In this document: in pieces, positions 1 through 10,030 of the stretch
Layout: every line of letters begins with the position of its first letter
Numbering within the stretch: position 1 is the first letter of the stretch
Source: an uncultured Clostridia bacterium
GTDB taxonomy: Bacteria > Bacillota > Clostridia > Oscillospirales > Acutalibacteraceae
Assembly (NCBI GenBank): GCA_946407065.1
Contig: CAMJMQ010000009.1
Location: 25,378-89,377 of the forward strand
Reading direction: 5' to 3'
Length of the DNA stretch: 64,000 bases
Made by a program: the position numbers and the translations under genes
The notes under the pieces: model-generated
Told to the model about the DNA's origin: nothing
The model's input: the letters and a program-made list of their open reading frames with translations, nothing else
The model's database searches: none

Positions 1-192
1 GACGGTTTATGCTATATCTCCCACTCGGATTGCATTGAGGACGCCGAGGCCGTGCGCGATCAGGTTTTGGAACGCTTCAAGAACGTCAAGGAGGTCCCGA
101 TCTTCGACGTCGGCACCACCATCGGCTGTCATACCGGTACCGGTACCGTCGCGCTGTTCTTCGTCGGTGATGAACAGCGAGAGGATTCCTGA
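1..192 (+). CDS. DegV family fatty-acid-binding protein, C-terminal fragment
   Basis: The window opens inside this gene, so only the last 63 residues are visible, read in frame 1 to a TGA. They contain SHSDCIEDAEAV and, near the end, IGCHTGTGTVALFF. These match the C-terminal lobe of DegV proteins, where a HTGPGT-like loop helps close the fatty-acid pocket. DegV (FakB-like) proteins bind a fatty acid and present it to the FakA kinase for phospholipid synthesis in Firmicutes. The stop overlaps the ATG of the next gene by one base (TGATG), so the two are probably translationally coupled. The family call rests on this short C-terminal stretch only. Confidence 0.8.
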   Translation, partial: DGLCYISHSDCIEDAEAVRDQVLERFKNVKEVPIFDVGTTIGCHTGTGTVALFFVGDEQREDS

Positions 193-890
193 TGAATGCC
201 GTTCAAGCGATGAGCCGTGATATCGCGAAGAAAAAGCCGAAAACACAGCTGCCCGATTATACGCGCGGTGAAGAGATCTGCAACACCGTGACCCATGTCA
301 TCGGGGCGGCCTTTGCCGTAGCGGCGATCCCGCTGTTGGTCGTTATGGCGACGCTGCACCGCAACCCGTGGGCGATCGTGACCGGCGCGATCTACGGCAC
401 GACGCTGTTGATCATGTTTACCGTGTCCAGCATCTATCACGGACTGCCTGTCGGCAACGCCAAGCGTGTGATGCGGATCATCGATCACTGCGACATCTAT
501 TTCTTGATCGCGGGCACCTATACGCCGATCCTGCTCGTGGGCATCCGTCCGCTGAATCCGGCGCTGGCATGGTCGATCTTCGGCGTGGAATGGGCGCTGA
601 CCGCCATCGCCGTGACGCTGAACGCCATCGACCTCAAGCGCTTTGAAAAGGTTTCTATGGTGTGTTATATCGGCATGGGCTGGTGTGTGATCGCGGTGCT
701 GAAGCTGACGATCGACGCAATGACGCTGCCCGGCTTCCTCCTGCTTTTGTCGGGAGGTATCGCCTATACCATCGGCGCTGTGCTGTACGGCATCGGCAAG
801 AAGGTGCGCTATATCCATTCGGTGTTCCATGTGTTCGTCCTGATCGGGAGTGTGCTGCAATTTTTGGCGATCCTCTTTTATGTGATGTAA
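192..890 (+). CDS. trhA: Hemolysin III / TrhA family membrane protein
   Basis: This is a 232-residue protein with about seven hydrophobic segments from residue 33 to the C-terminus and a short charged N-terminus. Family marks are YTRGEEICNTVTHVIGA at 23-39, SSIYH at 79-83, DHCDIYFLIAGTYTP at 98-112 and HSVFHVF at 209-215. The conserved Ser, Asp and His residues are those expected to bind metal in the PAQR/HlyIII superfamily. Bacterial members (TrhA, YqfA) are inner-membrane proteins linked to membrane lipid and energy homeostasis; the old hemolysin name is misleading. The ATG overlaps the DegV-family stop, consistent with a shared lipid-related operon. A second Met at residue 7 is an alternative start. 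A terminator follows directly. Confidence 0.85.
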   Translation: MNAVQAMSRDIAKKKPKTQLPDYTRGEEICNTVTHVIGAAFAVAAIPLLVVMATLHRNPWAIVTGAIYGTTLLIMFTVSSIYHGLPVGNAKRVMRIIDHCDIYFLIAGTYTPILLVGIRPLNPALAWSIFGVEWALTAIAVTLNAIDLKRFEKVSMVCYIGMGWCVIAVLKLTIDAMTLPGFLLLLSGGIAYTIGAVLYGIGKKVRYIHSVFHVFVLIGSVLQFLAILFYVM

Positions 891-894
891 TATT

Positions 895-922
895 AAGCTC
901 CCTCGTTGACGGGGGAGCTTTT
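895..922 (+). terminator. Rho-independent terminator after trhA
   Basis: An 8-bp stem, AAGCTCCC (895-902) with GGGAGCTT (913-920), ends in a short T-run. It lies five bases past the trhA stop and probably ends the degV-trhA transcript. Confidence 0.75.
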
Positions 923-1011
923 GTCATATCCGCCCAGTTTCTTTCATAGGTTTAGGATAGAGCTTTTACCGAAAACCGGTATTACCGTTGAAAACAGGGG
1001 ATGTGATAGAG

Positions 1012-1665
1012 ATGCTGATCAAGTTTGTATCGTTTGTGACGGCTTTTTTACTGCTGGCGTGTACGATCACCGCGATCTCCGCCGCAATGTATGAGGAGCC
1101 CGAACAGGTAAGCGAGGAACCTGTCCCGGCGACCGATGCGCCGACAGAATCAGCGACACAACCGCCTGCGACGGAAAAGCAGCTGCCCGAGGTGCTTGAG
1201 CATCCGCAAACGCAGGAAGCGTACACGCCGCGCCTGACCTCTCCCGACGTGGATAACACACGGTATTATTCGAGCGAGAATCCGTTCTATGCCGCCGGCT
1301 ACGGTATGCCGAACTGCACCTGCTATGCGTGGGGCAGGGCGTATGAGATCAGCGGTGAGCGCCCCGAGCTGTCGCCGTATGACGCGTGCACCTGGTATGA
1401 TTACAATGCCGAGAATCAGATCTATGATTACGGTGATCAGCCTGAGCCGGGCGCGATCGCGTGCTGGGCATACGCTGACGGCGGACCGGGTCATGTGGCG
1501 GTCGTCGAGCAGGTGGATGACGACACGGTGCTGCTCTCCAATTCCGCCTACAGCGGCGCGGAGTTCTACATGGATACCGTGCCTGTCGACGATCCCTCGG
1601 CAGGAAGGGAGAATTGGATCTTTCAGGGCTATATCTATCCCGATGGCAAGGCGGAGCGCCGATAA
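1012..1665 (+). CDS. Secreted CHAP-domain (NlpC/P60-like) protein
   Basis: The frame is open from a TTG at 988, but I place the start at the ATG at 1012, which has AGGGGA about 10 bases upstream; this gives 217 residues. Residues 1-25 form a signal peptide or signal anchor. A Pro/Thr/Glu-rich linker follows (27-80). The rest is a CHAP fold, with NCTCYAWGRA at 101-110 giving candidate catalytic Cys104 and GPGHVAVVEQV at 158-168 giving His161. CHAP enzymes are cysteine amidases or endopeptidases that cut peptidoglycan peptides or glutathionylspermidine-type amides, so a role in cell-wall turnover is likely. The gene is flanked by terminators and appears to be a single-gene unit. Confidence 0.8.
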   Translation: MLIKFVSFVTAFLLLACTITAISAAMYEEPEQVSEEPVPATDAPTESATQPPATEKQLPEVLEHPQTQEAYTPRLTSPDVDNTRYYSSENPFYAAGYGMPNCTCYAWGRAYEISGERPELSPYDACTWYDYNAENQIYDYGDQPEPGAIACWAYADGGPGHVAVVEQVDDDTVLLSNSAYSGAEFYMDTVPVDDPSAGRENWIFQGYIYPDGKAERR

Positions 1666-1667
1666 AA

Positions 1668-1699
1668 AAGCCGGAACTGCATGACGCGGTTCCGGTTTT
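1668..1699 (+). terminator. Terminator between convergent genes
   Basis: CCGGAACTGC (1671-1680) pairs with GCGGTTCCGG (1686-1695), with one wobble pair. A-rich and T-rich flanks on the two sides suit bidirectional termination between the CHAP gene and the convergent protease gene. Confidence 0.75.
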
Positions 1700-1709
1700 G
1701 TCCATTTGA

Positions 1710-3350
1710 TTATGTAAGCTGTGTGAGCTTGCGCTGCATTTGGGTCGTGTCGGTGATATCGACCGAGCCGTTGTTGTCAAAATCGGCAAACCGCAGTTGT
1801 TCTTCATCAAACTTTGCCAGATTGGCAAAATAGCGTTGGGTGAGTGTCACATCGGTGATCGTAAAATCACCGTCACGGTCAACATCGCCGACCGCTTTGT
1901 TGTTGGTGCAAAGCGCTTTAATGACAAAGGTGCCGCCGACGGTATCACTCAATTTGGACTGATAGAAGCTCATGATATCCATCGCTGAGGCGGATAAGCC
2001 GATCAGATAGCTCTGACCGTATTCGGATTCGGGTTTGAACAGATAATTGCCGCCTGAGGTGAGCCATTCGTCAACGCCGATCCCGATGTTAGTATCGCCG
2101 TTCTTTTCGATCGTGACGCCGATCGCTCCTTTTGACTGCGGCGCGTCAAAGCCGTAAACCTCGGCACAGGTATAGCCCTGGTGTTCGATCGTACCTTTCG
2201 CAAGCAGTGTCCACTTGCTTGAATCGGTGATCGGCGCGCCGTTGGTGTCGACCGGGATGTAGTTGACGGTGTACTTGGAGCCCTCGGAGGTGGATTCAAA
2301 CACGACCTTGTCGATGTTGTGGTAACCGTCGGAGAAATCCAACACATTGGCATAGGTCATCTTGCTGAGATTAGGTCGCAGCTGTTTGATGTACTCAAAT
2401 TCATAGGTAGCGCCGTAAATCTCGTCCTGTTGGATCTTTGCGTTCGCGTTGATCGGAGAAGCTTCCGCGATCGCGTAGCTCGGGCCGAAGCGGGATTCAA
2501 AGAGATACAGATCCTCATAGGAGATCCAAAAATAACCATTGTTGCCCCAAAAGCTGCCCCAGCTGTTTTTACACAGCCATGCGCCGGGGGAAGAGGGCAG
2601 GGGACCTTCTTTGAAACGGTCGACAGCGTAGTTGTCGTCCCAGCCGACGATCTCGATCGCGTGACCGTTGAGCTGATTGGTATCAAGGGACTCACCGTTA
2701 TAGCAATAAGAAGCGGTGCTTTCGTTGAGGTAATCGCCGTTATAGTGGAAATTACCGATGACGCCGCCGTACTGAGAAATCGCGGTTTTAATGGTATCGC
2801 GATCGTTTCCGTCGAGATAAATGACGGAGTTGACCGCCTGATAGGGGTAGAGGTTGTCGGCGGTATGGTGATCGTCGACGGTTTTGCTCTCGTCAAAAAG
2901 CTCGTTGTCGATACACCCGAACGAGGTCAGGTATCCCAGCGCGACATAGGGATATCCCGCCGCGTAATACTCGCGCTGCCAGCCCTTGCCGTTTTCGAGA
3001 GCAGTGCCCCAGTAGTTCATGTGCATGGTCGAGAGGTGGAACGCCTGCTCGTTGTTTTTGAGGAAGAGCGATTCCAGTGTAGCGGTCGAGCTGTATACCC
3101 AGCAGGTATTGTATTTTTGTTGGCGTACCGGTGTGGTGTAGCCCAGTTCCGCCGAACTGTAAGCAGTCGGGAGCGGTTCTTCCGGTTCCAGTGTACCGCC
3201 GACCTCGGCGTAATCCGCGGCGACGATCGCGGGGTCGACCTGTGCGCCTGTTGCGGCGGTGTCGATCTGTGCCGCGGAGGCGGCAAAGGTCGTTGTGCCG
3301 ATCAGTGCAGCAGTCAGCAGTATGGTGATCGGTTTACGCAGCATATCCAT
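1710..3350 (-). CDS. Secreted papain-like (C1) cysteine protease with C-terminal dockerin
   Basis: This 546-residue protein starts with a signal peptide (1-26, ending ASAA). A C1-type peptidase domain follows at about 70-300: TPVRQQKYNTCWVYSS gives Gln77 (oxyanion) and Cys83, GHAIEIVGWDD gives His230, and CKNSWGSFWG gives Asn262. A beta-rich region comes next. Residues 486-546 are a type I dockerin with two calcium loops, GDVDRDGDFTITDVTLTQRY and ADFDNNGSVDITDTTQMQRK. The dockerin would anchor the enzyme to a cohesin on a cell-surface scaffold, so this is a protease inside a cellulosome or amylosome-like complex. Cargo processing, defence or peptide release are all possible. No cohesin gene is in the window. 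Confidence 0.9.
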   Translation of the reverse strand: MDMLRKPITILLTAALIGTTTFAASAAQIDTAATGAQVDPAIVAADYAEVGGTLEPEEPLPTAYSSAELGYTTPVRQQKYNTCWVYSSTATLESLFLKNNEQAFHLSTMHMNYWGTALENGKGWQREYYAAGYPYVALGYLTSFGCIDNELFDESKTVDDHHTADNLYPYQAVNSVIYLDGNDRDTIKTAISQYGGVIGNFHYNGDYLNESTASYCYNGESLDTNQLNGHAIEIVGWDDNYAVDRFKEGPLPSSPGAWLCKNSWGSFWGNNGYFWISYEDLYLFESRFGPSYAIAEASPINANAKIQQDEIYGATYEFEYIKQLRPNLSKMTYANVLDFSDGYHNIDKVVFESTSEGSKYTVNYIPVDTNGAPITDSSKWTLLAKGTIEHQGYTCAEVYGFDAPQSKGAIGVTIEKNGDTNIGIGVDEWLTSGGNYLFKPESEYGQSYLIGLSASAMDIMSFYQSKLSDTVGGTFVIKALCTNNKAVGDVDRDGDFTITDVTLTQRYFANLAKFDEEQLRFADFDNNGSVDITDTTQMQRKLTQLT

Positions 3351-3423
3351 ACCTCCGTGAAGGGATAATCATTCTATCATAGTATAGCATAGTAAATCAG
3401 CATTATATTAACACATTTTTTCC

Positions 3424-3453
3424 TGAATGTAAACATTTTGTCGGCACATAATA
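3424..3453 (+). promoter_or_regulatory. Sigma-G/sigma-F type promoter of gpr
   Basis: TGAATG (3424-3429) is followed after 17 bases by CATAATA (3447-3453). This agrees closely with the forespore sigma-G/F consensus (TGMATA, CATWMTA) and lies about 30 bases upstream of the gpr start, as expected for a forespore gene. Confidence 0.65.
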
Positions 3454-3484
3454 ATGGTAGTTATTCAGGAAAGGAATCGGAATC

Positions 3485-4369
3485 ATGGAACGCAGAACCG
3501 ACCTCGCCGTAGAGGAGCGCGAGCTGCTCGGCGAGGATATCAAAGGGATCGATTACACCTCGGAGGAAGTGGAAGGACTGCCGATCGAGCGGCTCCATAT
3601 CATGACCAAACGCGCCGCCCAACTGCTCAAAAAGCCGATGGGACATTACGTGACGGTGGAGCTGCCGCCGTTGACGGACAGTATTCGGGACACCGACAGC
3701 CGTGTACAGGCGCTGTCACAGGAGATCCGCCGTCTGCTCCCCGTGAACGGACTGGTGCTGGTGGCGGGACTGGGCAATGTGGAGATCACCCCCGATGCGC
3801 TGGGGCCGAAGACGGCGTCTAAAGTGCTCGCGACGCGCCATATCCGCGGCGAGGTCGCCCGGTCGACCGGACTGGACAGGCTCAGGGCAGTCGCGGTCGT
3901 CAACACCGGTGTGACCGGTCAGACGGGGATCGAAACAGGTGAGCTGTTGCAGGGCGTGATCAAGAACATCCGTCCCTCCGCCATGATCGCGGTGGACGCG
4001 CTCGCGTCCCGCAGGCTCGAGCGCCTCGGGTGTACGGTGCAGATCTCCGATACCGGCATCTCGCCCGGCGCGGGGGTTGGTAACCACAGGGTGCGGATCG
4101 ATGCCGAGACCATGGGTATCCCCGTGATCGCGATCGGTGTGCCCACGGTGGTGGACGCGGTGACGCTCGCGTTCGACCTATTGGAGATCGATGACGAAAA
4201 GGAGAGCGTGGAGCTCTCCCGCAGTGTATCGCCGCAGGGCAGGAGCATGGTAGTCACGCCCAAAGAGGTGGATCTGCTGATCGACCGTGCCGCGCATCTG
4301 ATCTCGTTGTCGGTGAACATGGCGCTGCAAACCGACATCGACACCGAGGATCTGTTGGATCTATTATAA
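3485..4369 (+). CDS. gpr: Germination protease GPR (spore protease)
   Basis: This 294-residue protein begins MERRTDLAVE, the typical GPR prosegment and start region. It contains VAGLGNVEITPDALGPKT at 93-110; Asp104 aligns with a catalytic Asp of the A25 peptidase family. TGVTGQTGIETGE follows in the centre. GPR is made as a zymogen in the forespore, self-processes late in sporulation, and degrades small acid-soluble DNA-binding proteins at germination. The start follows GGAAAGG at about 10 bases. It is shorter than the roughly 370-residue Bacillus enzymes, which is usual in clostridia. A forespore-type promoter precedes it. The gene shows that the organism forms, or descends from formers of, endospores. 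Confidence 0.93.
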   Translation: MERRTDLAVEERELLGEDIKGIDYTSEEVEGLPIERLHIMTKRAAQLLKKPMGHYVTVELPPLTDSIRDTDSRVQALSQEIRRLLPVNGLVLVAGLGNVEITPDALGPKTASKVLATRHIRGEVARSTGLDRLRAVAVVNTGVTGQTGIETGELLQGVIKNIRPSAMIAVDALASRRLERLGCTVQISDTGISPGAGVGNHRVRIDAETMGIPVIAIGVPTVVDAVTLAFDLLEIDDEKESVELSRSVSPQGRSMVVTPKEVDLLIDRAAHLISLSVNMALQTDIDTEDLLDLL

Positions 4370-4720
4370 TTCATCCTCTATCGTGGGGGACTCCCGCTTC
4401 CGCTGAAGCGTTTCCGATCAATGTTACCTAAACGCGGAGCAGATCAATTCCTCTGTAGAGTGCGGCATTTATGACGTACCGAGAATGCCGGGCATTTCAT
4501 TGATCGAAAACGTCGGATAGGGTACAAACGTTCCTGTCATGTGGTACGTCGACAATCGCCGTACCCTACAAAACGCATATCCCCTCAACTGGTGCGGTTT
4601 GTGATCCGACCCCCTGCCGCGGGAGCACCACAGTGGCGCTTAGCCAATCGCGAACACAGGGTCCCCATAACTCCCCGAGTTAGGGTGGGGTCGTTAACGG
4701 AACATTTATATTATCTACTT
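4370..4720. other. Non-coding stretch with inverted repeats, left flank of the mobile element
   Basis: I see no credible gene here. Inverted repeats include AGGGTAC (4519-4525) with GTACCCT (4561-4567), GGTACG (4543-4548) with CGTACC (4560-4565), and CGACCCC (4607-4613) with GGGGTCG (4687-4693). It resembles fragments of interspersed palindromic elements. The left attachment site of the mobile element is probably here or just after it, but I could not recognise a core sequence. Confidence 0.4.
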
Positions 4721-4750
4721 GGTCGGAAGGCGTTTGCCCTCCGACCATTT
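4721..4750 (+). terminator. Hairpin downstream of the recombinase gene
   Basis: GGTCGGAAGG (4721-4730) pairs with CCTCCGACC (4738-4746) and ATTTT follows on the plus strand. It lies just past the recombinase stop and would insulate the element edge. Confidence 0.55.
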
Positions 4751-4764
4751 TCATTATGCCGCGA

Positions 4765-6516
<1,752 letters not shown>

Positions 6517-6579
6517 TCACACCGAATAGGATACAAGCACACTATACCCTAAGTCGGCGGAAATATCCAGTGAAATATC

Positions 6580-6780
6580 TTATTTTCCCTGAACTAATTT
6601 CATCAGCTTTTCCTCTGCCGATGGAAGAGAGCAATCGGCGGTCCCGAGCGGTATCGCCGCCACGACAGGATAGCTCTTTCCGTCGATTTCTACTGACGAT
6701 CCGATGTAGGTGTAGCGCATATTGTCGGGGATGGTTTCTTCTCTGTCATCTGCCTGTGTAATGTAGTTTTTATCGTTCAT
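6580..6780 (-). CDS. Small TnpW-like element-encoded protein
   Basis: This 66-residue protein sits just upstream of the recombinase gene on the same strand, with a strong ribosome site (AAAGGAGAT) before its ATG. It has a pattern seen in TnpW-type proteins of Tn4451-like elements: an IGS-x-Y/V strand region (YIGSSVEIDGKSYPVVA) followed by a C-terminal helix ending EEKLMKLVQGK. The function of TnpW proteins is not well established. The family link is by eye and moderately sure; that the gene is real is supported by the ribosome site and position. Confidence 0.6.
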   Translation of the reverse strand: MNDKNYITQADDREETIPDNMRYTYIGSSVEIDGKSYPVVAAIPLGTADCSLPSAEEKLMKLVQGK

Positions 6781-6881
6781 TCTATCTCCTTTCGGGAAAT
6801 CCCTATTTCTTTGTATGACAGCTCAATTATTGACGACGTTAAGCTTGTCACATTGAACAATTCTATGAGTTAATCTTTTAC

Positions 6882-6910
6882 TTGTAAAACCTCTCAACCT
6901 AAGCTAAAAT
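6882..6910 (+). promoter_or_regulatory. Candidate promoter of the dockerin-transglutaminase gene
   Basis: TTGTAA (6882-6887), a 17-base spacer, then TAAAAT (6905-6910). It lies 28 bases before the start codon and is the best housekeeping-sigma match in this intergenic region. Confidence 0.45.
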
Positions 6911-6938
6911 ACACCAAACCGTGAAGGAGGTTTTTGTT

Positions 6939-8048
6939 ATGAAAATCAAATCTGTTTTATCGTTATCTCTCTGTATGGTGATGATGATGTCCGTATCCGT
7001 TCATGCCGAGAGCAGAATGTTAGGCGACGTCGACGGTGACGGCGAGATCAGCATCACCGACGCGACAGTCATTCAGCGGTACACAGTCGGTATCAAAACG
7101 CCTGTCGCCGTTATTTCTTCTGTCGCGGATATCGACGGCGATCACGCTGTGACCGTGATGGACGCGTCACACCTGCAACGCCGGTTAGTGAATGTATCAG
7201 ACAGCTATCCAATTTCGAAGCCTGTCGCAGAACCATCGCCGACTGATCGGTATGTCACGGTTGAGGGCGTCACCTTCGATTTAAAGAAGGTTCCGTCGGA
7301 AATCACTCTTACAGATAAAAGCATTACCTTGATGCTTTTGCCAAAGAGCGAGATCGATCCTCGAGATATCACGACGGTCGTCAACAACGGTCACTACCGA
7401 AACGCAATCGACTACACCGACAGCCGTTTCAAAGAGAGTTACCTGATTGAAAAGGAAAACGGTATCCTACACGGCTACGATTGTGAAGTGACCGACAGTG
7501 AGGATCATCCGCTCGCCTATGTCTACGCTCATTACAGAAGCGGACTGTACTTTCCTTTCCAGACGACAATCCAGTGTATCGGAGAAGCGCACGGAAGCTT
7601 CCCGATCGAGCTGTACTACAAAGGTGAATTGATCCGCCGAGTGAAAGTCAAGATCGACGTCAACCATGCTCCCGATGATATCAAAAAGACATTACAGATC
7701 GTTCGGTCGGCAGAAAAAGCATGCTGGACTTCGTCCATGACCGACAGAGAAAAGACGAAAGCCTTCGCCGAATACATTCGGGATCACTATACATATGAAC
7801 AGATCATGTGCGTAGAGGGAGCGGTTCTAACCGCCTTTGCCGCCAGAGATTTAGGCCTGAAATCCATGCTTCTCTATCCGGGCGGTGAACCAACCCAGCA
7901 CTACAACCGTCATATCGTTACATATAATCTGTATGCCAATACAGCCGTCCCTGGCGGTCACTGCGCTTGCCTGGTCGAGTATGACGACTTCACCATGCGC
8001 TATGATGTGCAGGGTGAGCTGTGTATCATCAAGGAATATAAATATTAA
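6939..8048 (+). CDS. Secreted dockerin protein with transglutaminase-like domain (mobile-element cargo)
   Basis: An in-frame GTG exists at 6921, but AAGGAGG at 6924-6930 places the start at the ATG at 6939, giving 369 residues. A signal peptide covers 1-23. Residues 28-86 are a type I dockerin with loops GDVDGDGEISITDATVIQRY and ADIDGDHAVTVMDASHLQRR. A beta-rich linker domain follows (105-245). The C-terminal part looks like a transglutaminase/papain-like fold: Cys291 in IMCVEGAVLTAFAARDLGLK, His341 in GGHCACLVEYDD and Asp356 in RYDVQGE, in the right order for a catalytic triad. It may be a protease, peptide N-glycanase-like enzyme or cross-linker. It lies inside the mobile element in the opposite orientation to the transfer genes. 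Confidence 0.8.
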   Translation: MKIKSVLSLSLCMVMMMSVSVHAESRMLGDVDGDGEISITDATVIQRYTVGIKTPVAVISSVADIDGDHAVTVMDASHLQRRLVNVSDSYPISKPVAEPSPTDRYVTVEGVTFDLKKVPSEITLTDKSITLMLLPKSEIDPRDITTVVNNGHYRNAIDYTDSRFKESYLIEKENGILHGYDCEVTDSEDHPLAYVYAHYRSGLYFPFQTTIQCIGEAHGSFPIELYYKGELIRRVKVKIDVNHAPDDIKKTLQIVRSAEKACWTSSMTDREKTKAFAEYIRDHYTYEQIMCVEGAVLTAFAARDLGLKSMLLYPGGEPTQHYNRHIVTYNLYANTAVPGGHCACLVEYDDFTMRYDVQGELCIIKEYKY

Positions 8049-8064
8049 TAAATCCATAAGATTT

Positions 8065-8092
8065 GTCGTCCTTCGGGACGGCTTTTCTTTTT
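8065..8092 (+). terminator. Terminator after the dockerin-transglutaminase gene
   Basis: A 7-bp stem, GTCGTCC (8065-8071) with GGACGGC (8076-8082), has a stable TTCG loop and is followed by a run of T. Confidence 0.85.
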
Positions 8093-8115
8093 ACACCCAC
8101 TTAATCCGGATAGCG

Positions 8116-9636
8116 TTACATCGACTGACCCCAGCCTTGACCTTCCTCTTCATCAAAGTCTTCGTCATAATTGTCGCCGTATTTCTCTCTGAGATATGCT
8201 TCATAATCCTCTTCTATTTTCTCTTCGGAAGGTACATGAACACAGCGGAGCTTGGTGGGCTTTTTGTTCAGCAGGATAATGTCAACGGTATCGAGGAACG
8301 GTTCGAGCGAGAAGTTCTCGGTCGGCTCTTCCTCTTCTTTCTCAAAAGCTCCTCCCGGTTTCAGTCCGTGAGCGAGCTTCTTTTCATTGATCTTCTGCTG
8401 TTCCTTCTTCTCTCCGCGAGCGGTTTTCCTGTTCAGAGCGTCGAGTTTTTTCACGGAACTTTGCGCGATCTGCTTCGCAAGCTGAGATAATAATCCACCG
8501 ATATTGATGTAATTTTCGGTCGGAGGCCGCGTGAAATCCATCGCCAAAGCCGCTCGGATCACGGCGTTTTTCAGCGAACGAAACGCGCCGTTATCCTCGA
8601 GAGGAACGTCGTCTTCCTGCAGGCTGTCGTGGTACATACTCAGCTTCTGACGGTTGACTTCACACCACTTTTGATACAGCTCTTTGATGCTCGGATCGTT
8701 GGCAAACTGAGCGACAGCATAGTCGACAAAGCGCTTCACTTTCTTCGGTAAATAACCGTAAACCTTCTTGCCTTTACAGCCGTCCAGCTCCTTTCGGAGC
8801 CGTCCCAAAAGCGCAAGATAATACATCTGAAAAGGACTTTCGGAGCGCATAGTTTCTTCTAATAAATCGTTGACTTCGCTCTTCAAACGATCGCGCAACT
8901 GCGTCTGATCCGTGAACATACGGAACATTTCACCGCGGAAAGTATCGTTGGTGAGCACGCTGCGCATCTTCTCCATACCCTTCGTGCTGAGGTAGCCTTT
9001 GCCTGATTTTGAGAACACCAACATATGGATATGAGGGTGATGATCCTTTTCATGGAACGCCGCGTACCACCGGATATCCGAAGGATCCATGTGATGGATC
9101 TCGGCGAGCTCGTTGATATTTCTGCGTATCAAATGCTTCCACGCGTCGGCGTTATCATAGTGCAAACGCGCGGCGTCCTCAGCCTTTAAGCTGATGATAT
9201 GATTCCATACATTTCCCTTGCGATCCTCCACGGTCTTGACCGCTTCTTCGAGATTGATCGGCTCGTCCGTCTGAGAAAACAGACCGTGAGAACCGATCTT
9301 TTCCACGCCGGGACGGTTGGCGATATACTTCATCAGCTCGGGAACGTCGGCGAGATCATCGGTGTGAGCGTCGAGCACCGCATCAATGAATTCGCTCGCG
9401 CGGTAACGTGTGGGCTCGTCGAGGAAAGCCCTGAGCTCAGGCATATCAGCGACGTCGGTAAAGGTAAAGATACATTTATCCATCAGCTCCTGCTGTGCTT
9501 TGGTATACGGATTGTTATCCTTCTTCCCGCGCTGTTTCTCTACGCCGTCGCGCGTGGCGATATAACGGACATATTTATCGATATGATAGCTCTGCGGATT
9601 CTTGTAATAATTCGTTTTAATGATCAGCTTCGGCAT
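8116..9636 (-). CDS. MobP3-type relaxase
   Basis: The frame opens at a GTG at 9645, but the ATG at 9636 has GGCGGTGA at good spacing and gives the family-typical start MPKLIIK; 506 residues. DKYVRYIATRDGVEK near residue 20 holds candidate catalytic tyrosines. HHPHIHMLVFSKSGKGYLS at about 199-217 contains the H-x-H metal-binding motif (His202, His204) of MobA/VirD2-like relaxases. The arrangement closely follows MobP3 relaxases of Firmicute elements. The enzyme nicks oriT and stays bound to the strand that is transferred. The C-terminal third is charged and less conserved. The gene overlaps the MobC-like gene upstream by about 20 bases, so the two are co-translated. Confidence 0.9.
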   Translation of the reverse strand: MPKLIIKTNYYKNPQSYHIDKYVRYIATRDGVEKQRGKKDNNPYTKAQQELMDKCIFTFTDVADMPELRAFLDEPTRYRASEFIDAVLDAHTDDLADVPELMKYIANRPGVEKIGSHGLFSQTDEPINLEEAVKTVEDRKGNVWNHIISLKAEDAARLHYDNADAWKHLIRRNINELAEIHHMDPSDIRWYAAFHEKDHHPHIHMLVFSKSGKGYLSTKGMEKMRSVLTNDTFRGEMFRMFTDQTQLRDRLKSEVNDLLEETMRSESPFQMYYLALLGRLRKELDGCKGKKVYGYLPKKVKRFVDYAVAQFANDPSIKELYQKWCEVNRQKLSMYHDSLQEDDVPLEDNGAFRSLKNAVIRAALAMDFTRPPTENYINIGGLLSQLAKQIAQSSVKKLDALNRKTARGEKKEQQKINEKKLAHGLKPGGAFEKEEEEPTENFSLEPFLDTVDIILLNKKPTKLRCVHVPSEEKIEEDYEAYLREKYGDNYDEDFDEEEGQGWGQSM

Positions 9637-10030
9637 GATGGTCACCGCCGTTTACATACTGTTCCAGGTGAATGATGCCGTTGTTCTCGGCGACCTCGCG
9701 CGCGGTCTGAGCAGTCAGACCTTCAAGATAGCTCCTCGGGATCCTGAAAGAATCCGCCAGAACGTGATTGATCTTCGACAGCTCTACGGCAGTTTTGAAC
9801 AGCATTTCGGACACTCTCTGCTCATAGCTGTACTGGATCTCCTTCATCGTATCGGTAATGATCGGAGAGAGATAGTCGGAGGACTTCTCAGAGAAAATAT
9901 AACCGATATAAAACTCGACCGCGTTTCGGATGAATTCGCTTTCGGAACCCGCGTCACAAAGCTCCATCGCAACGGTCATTTTCTTGCTTAAATCCTCGTC
10001 AAGATAGGTATTGAATCTGTTCTTTTTCAT
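9617..10030 (-). CDS. MobC-like ribbon-helix-helix mobilization protein
   Basis: This 137-residue protein begins MKKNRFNTYLDEDLSKKMTV, a typical ribbon-helix-helix strand and helix start. ELCDAGSESEFIRNAVEFYIGYI continues the motif. Such proteins bind near oriT and help the relaxase open the DNA. A long helical region follows (50-120). The ATG has TTGGAGG upstream. The 3' end overlaps the relaxase start, and a non-coding stretch with inverted repeats lies directly upstream, as expected for an accessory protein gene next to oriT. Confidence 0.75.
   Translation of the reverse strand: MKKNRFNTYLDEDLSKKMTVAMELCDAGSESEFIRNAVEFYIGYIFSEKSSDYLSPIITDTMKEIQYSYEQRVSEMLFKTAVELSKINHVLADSFRIPRSYLEGLTAQTAREVAENNGIIHLEQYVNGGDHHAEADH

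Noticed and set aside
2319..3368. Long antisense open frame opposite the dockerin protease
   Set aside because: The sense frame has signal peptide, triad and dockerin. The antisense product has no plausible start or motif.
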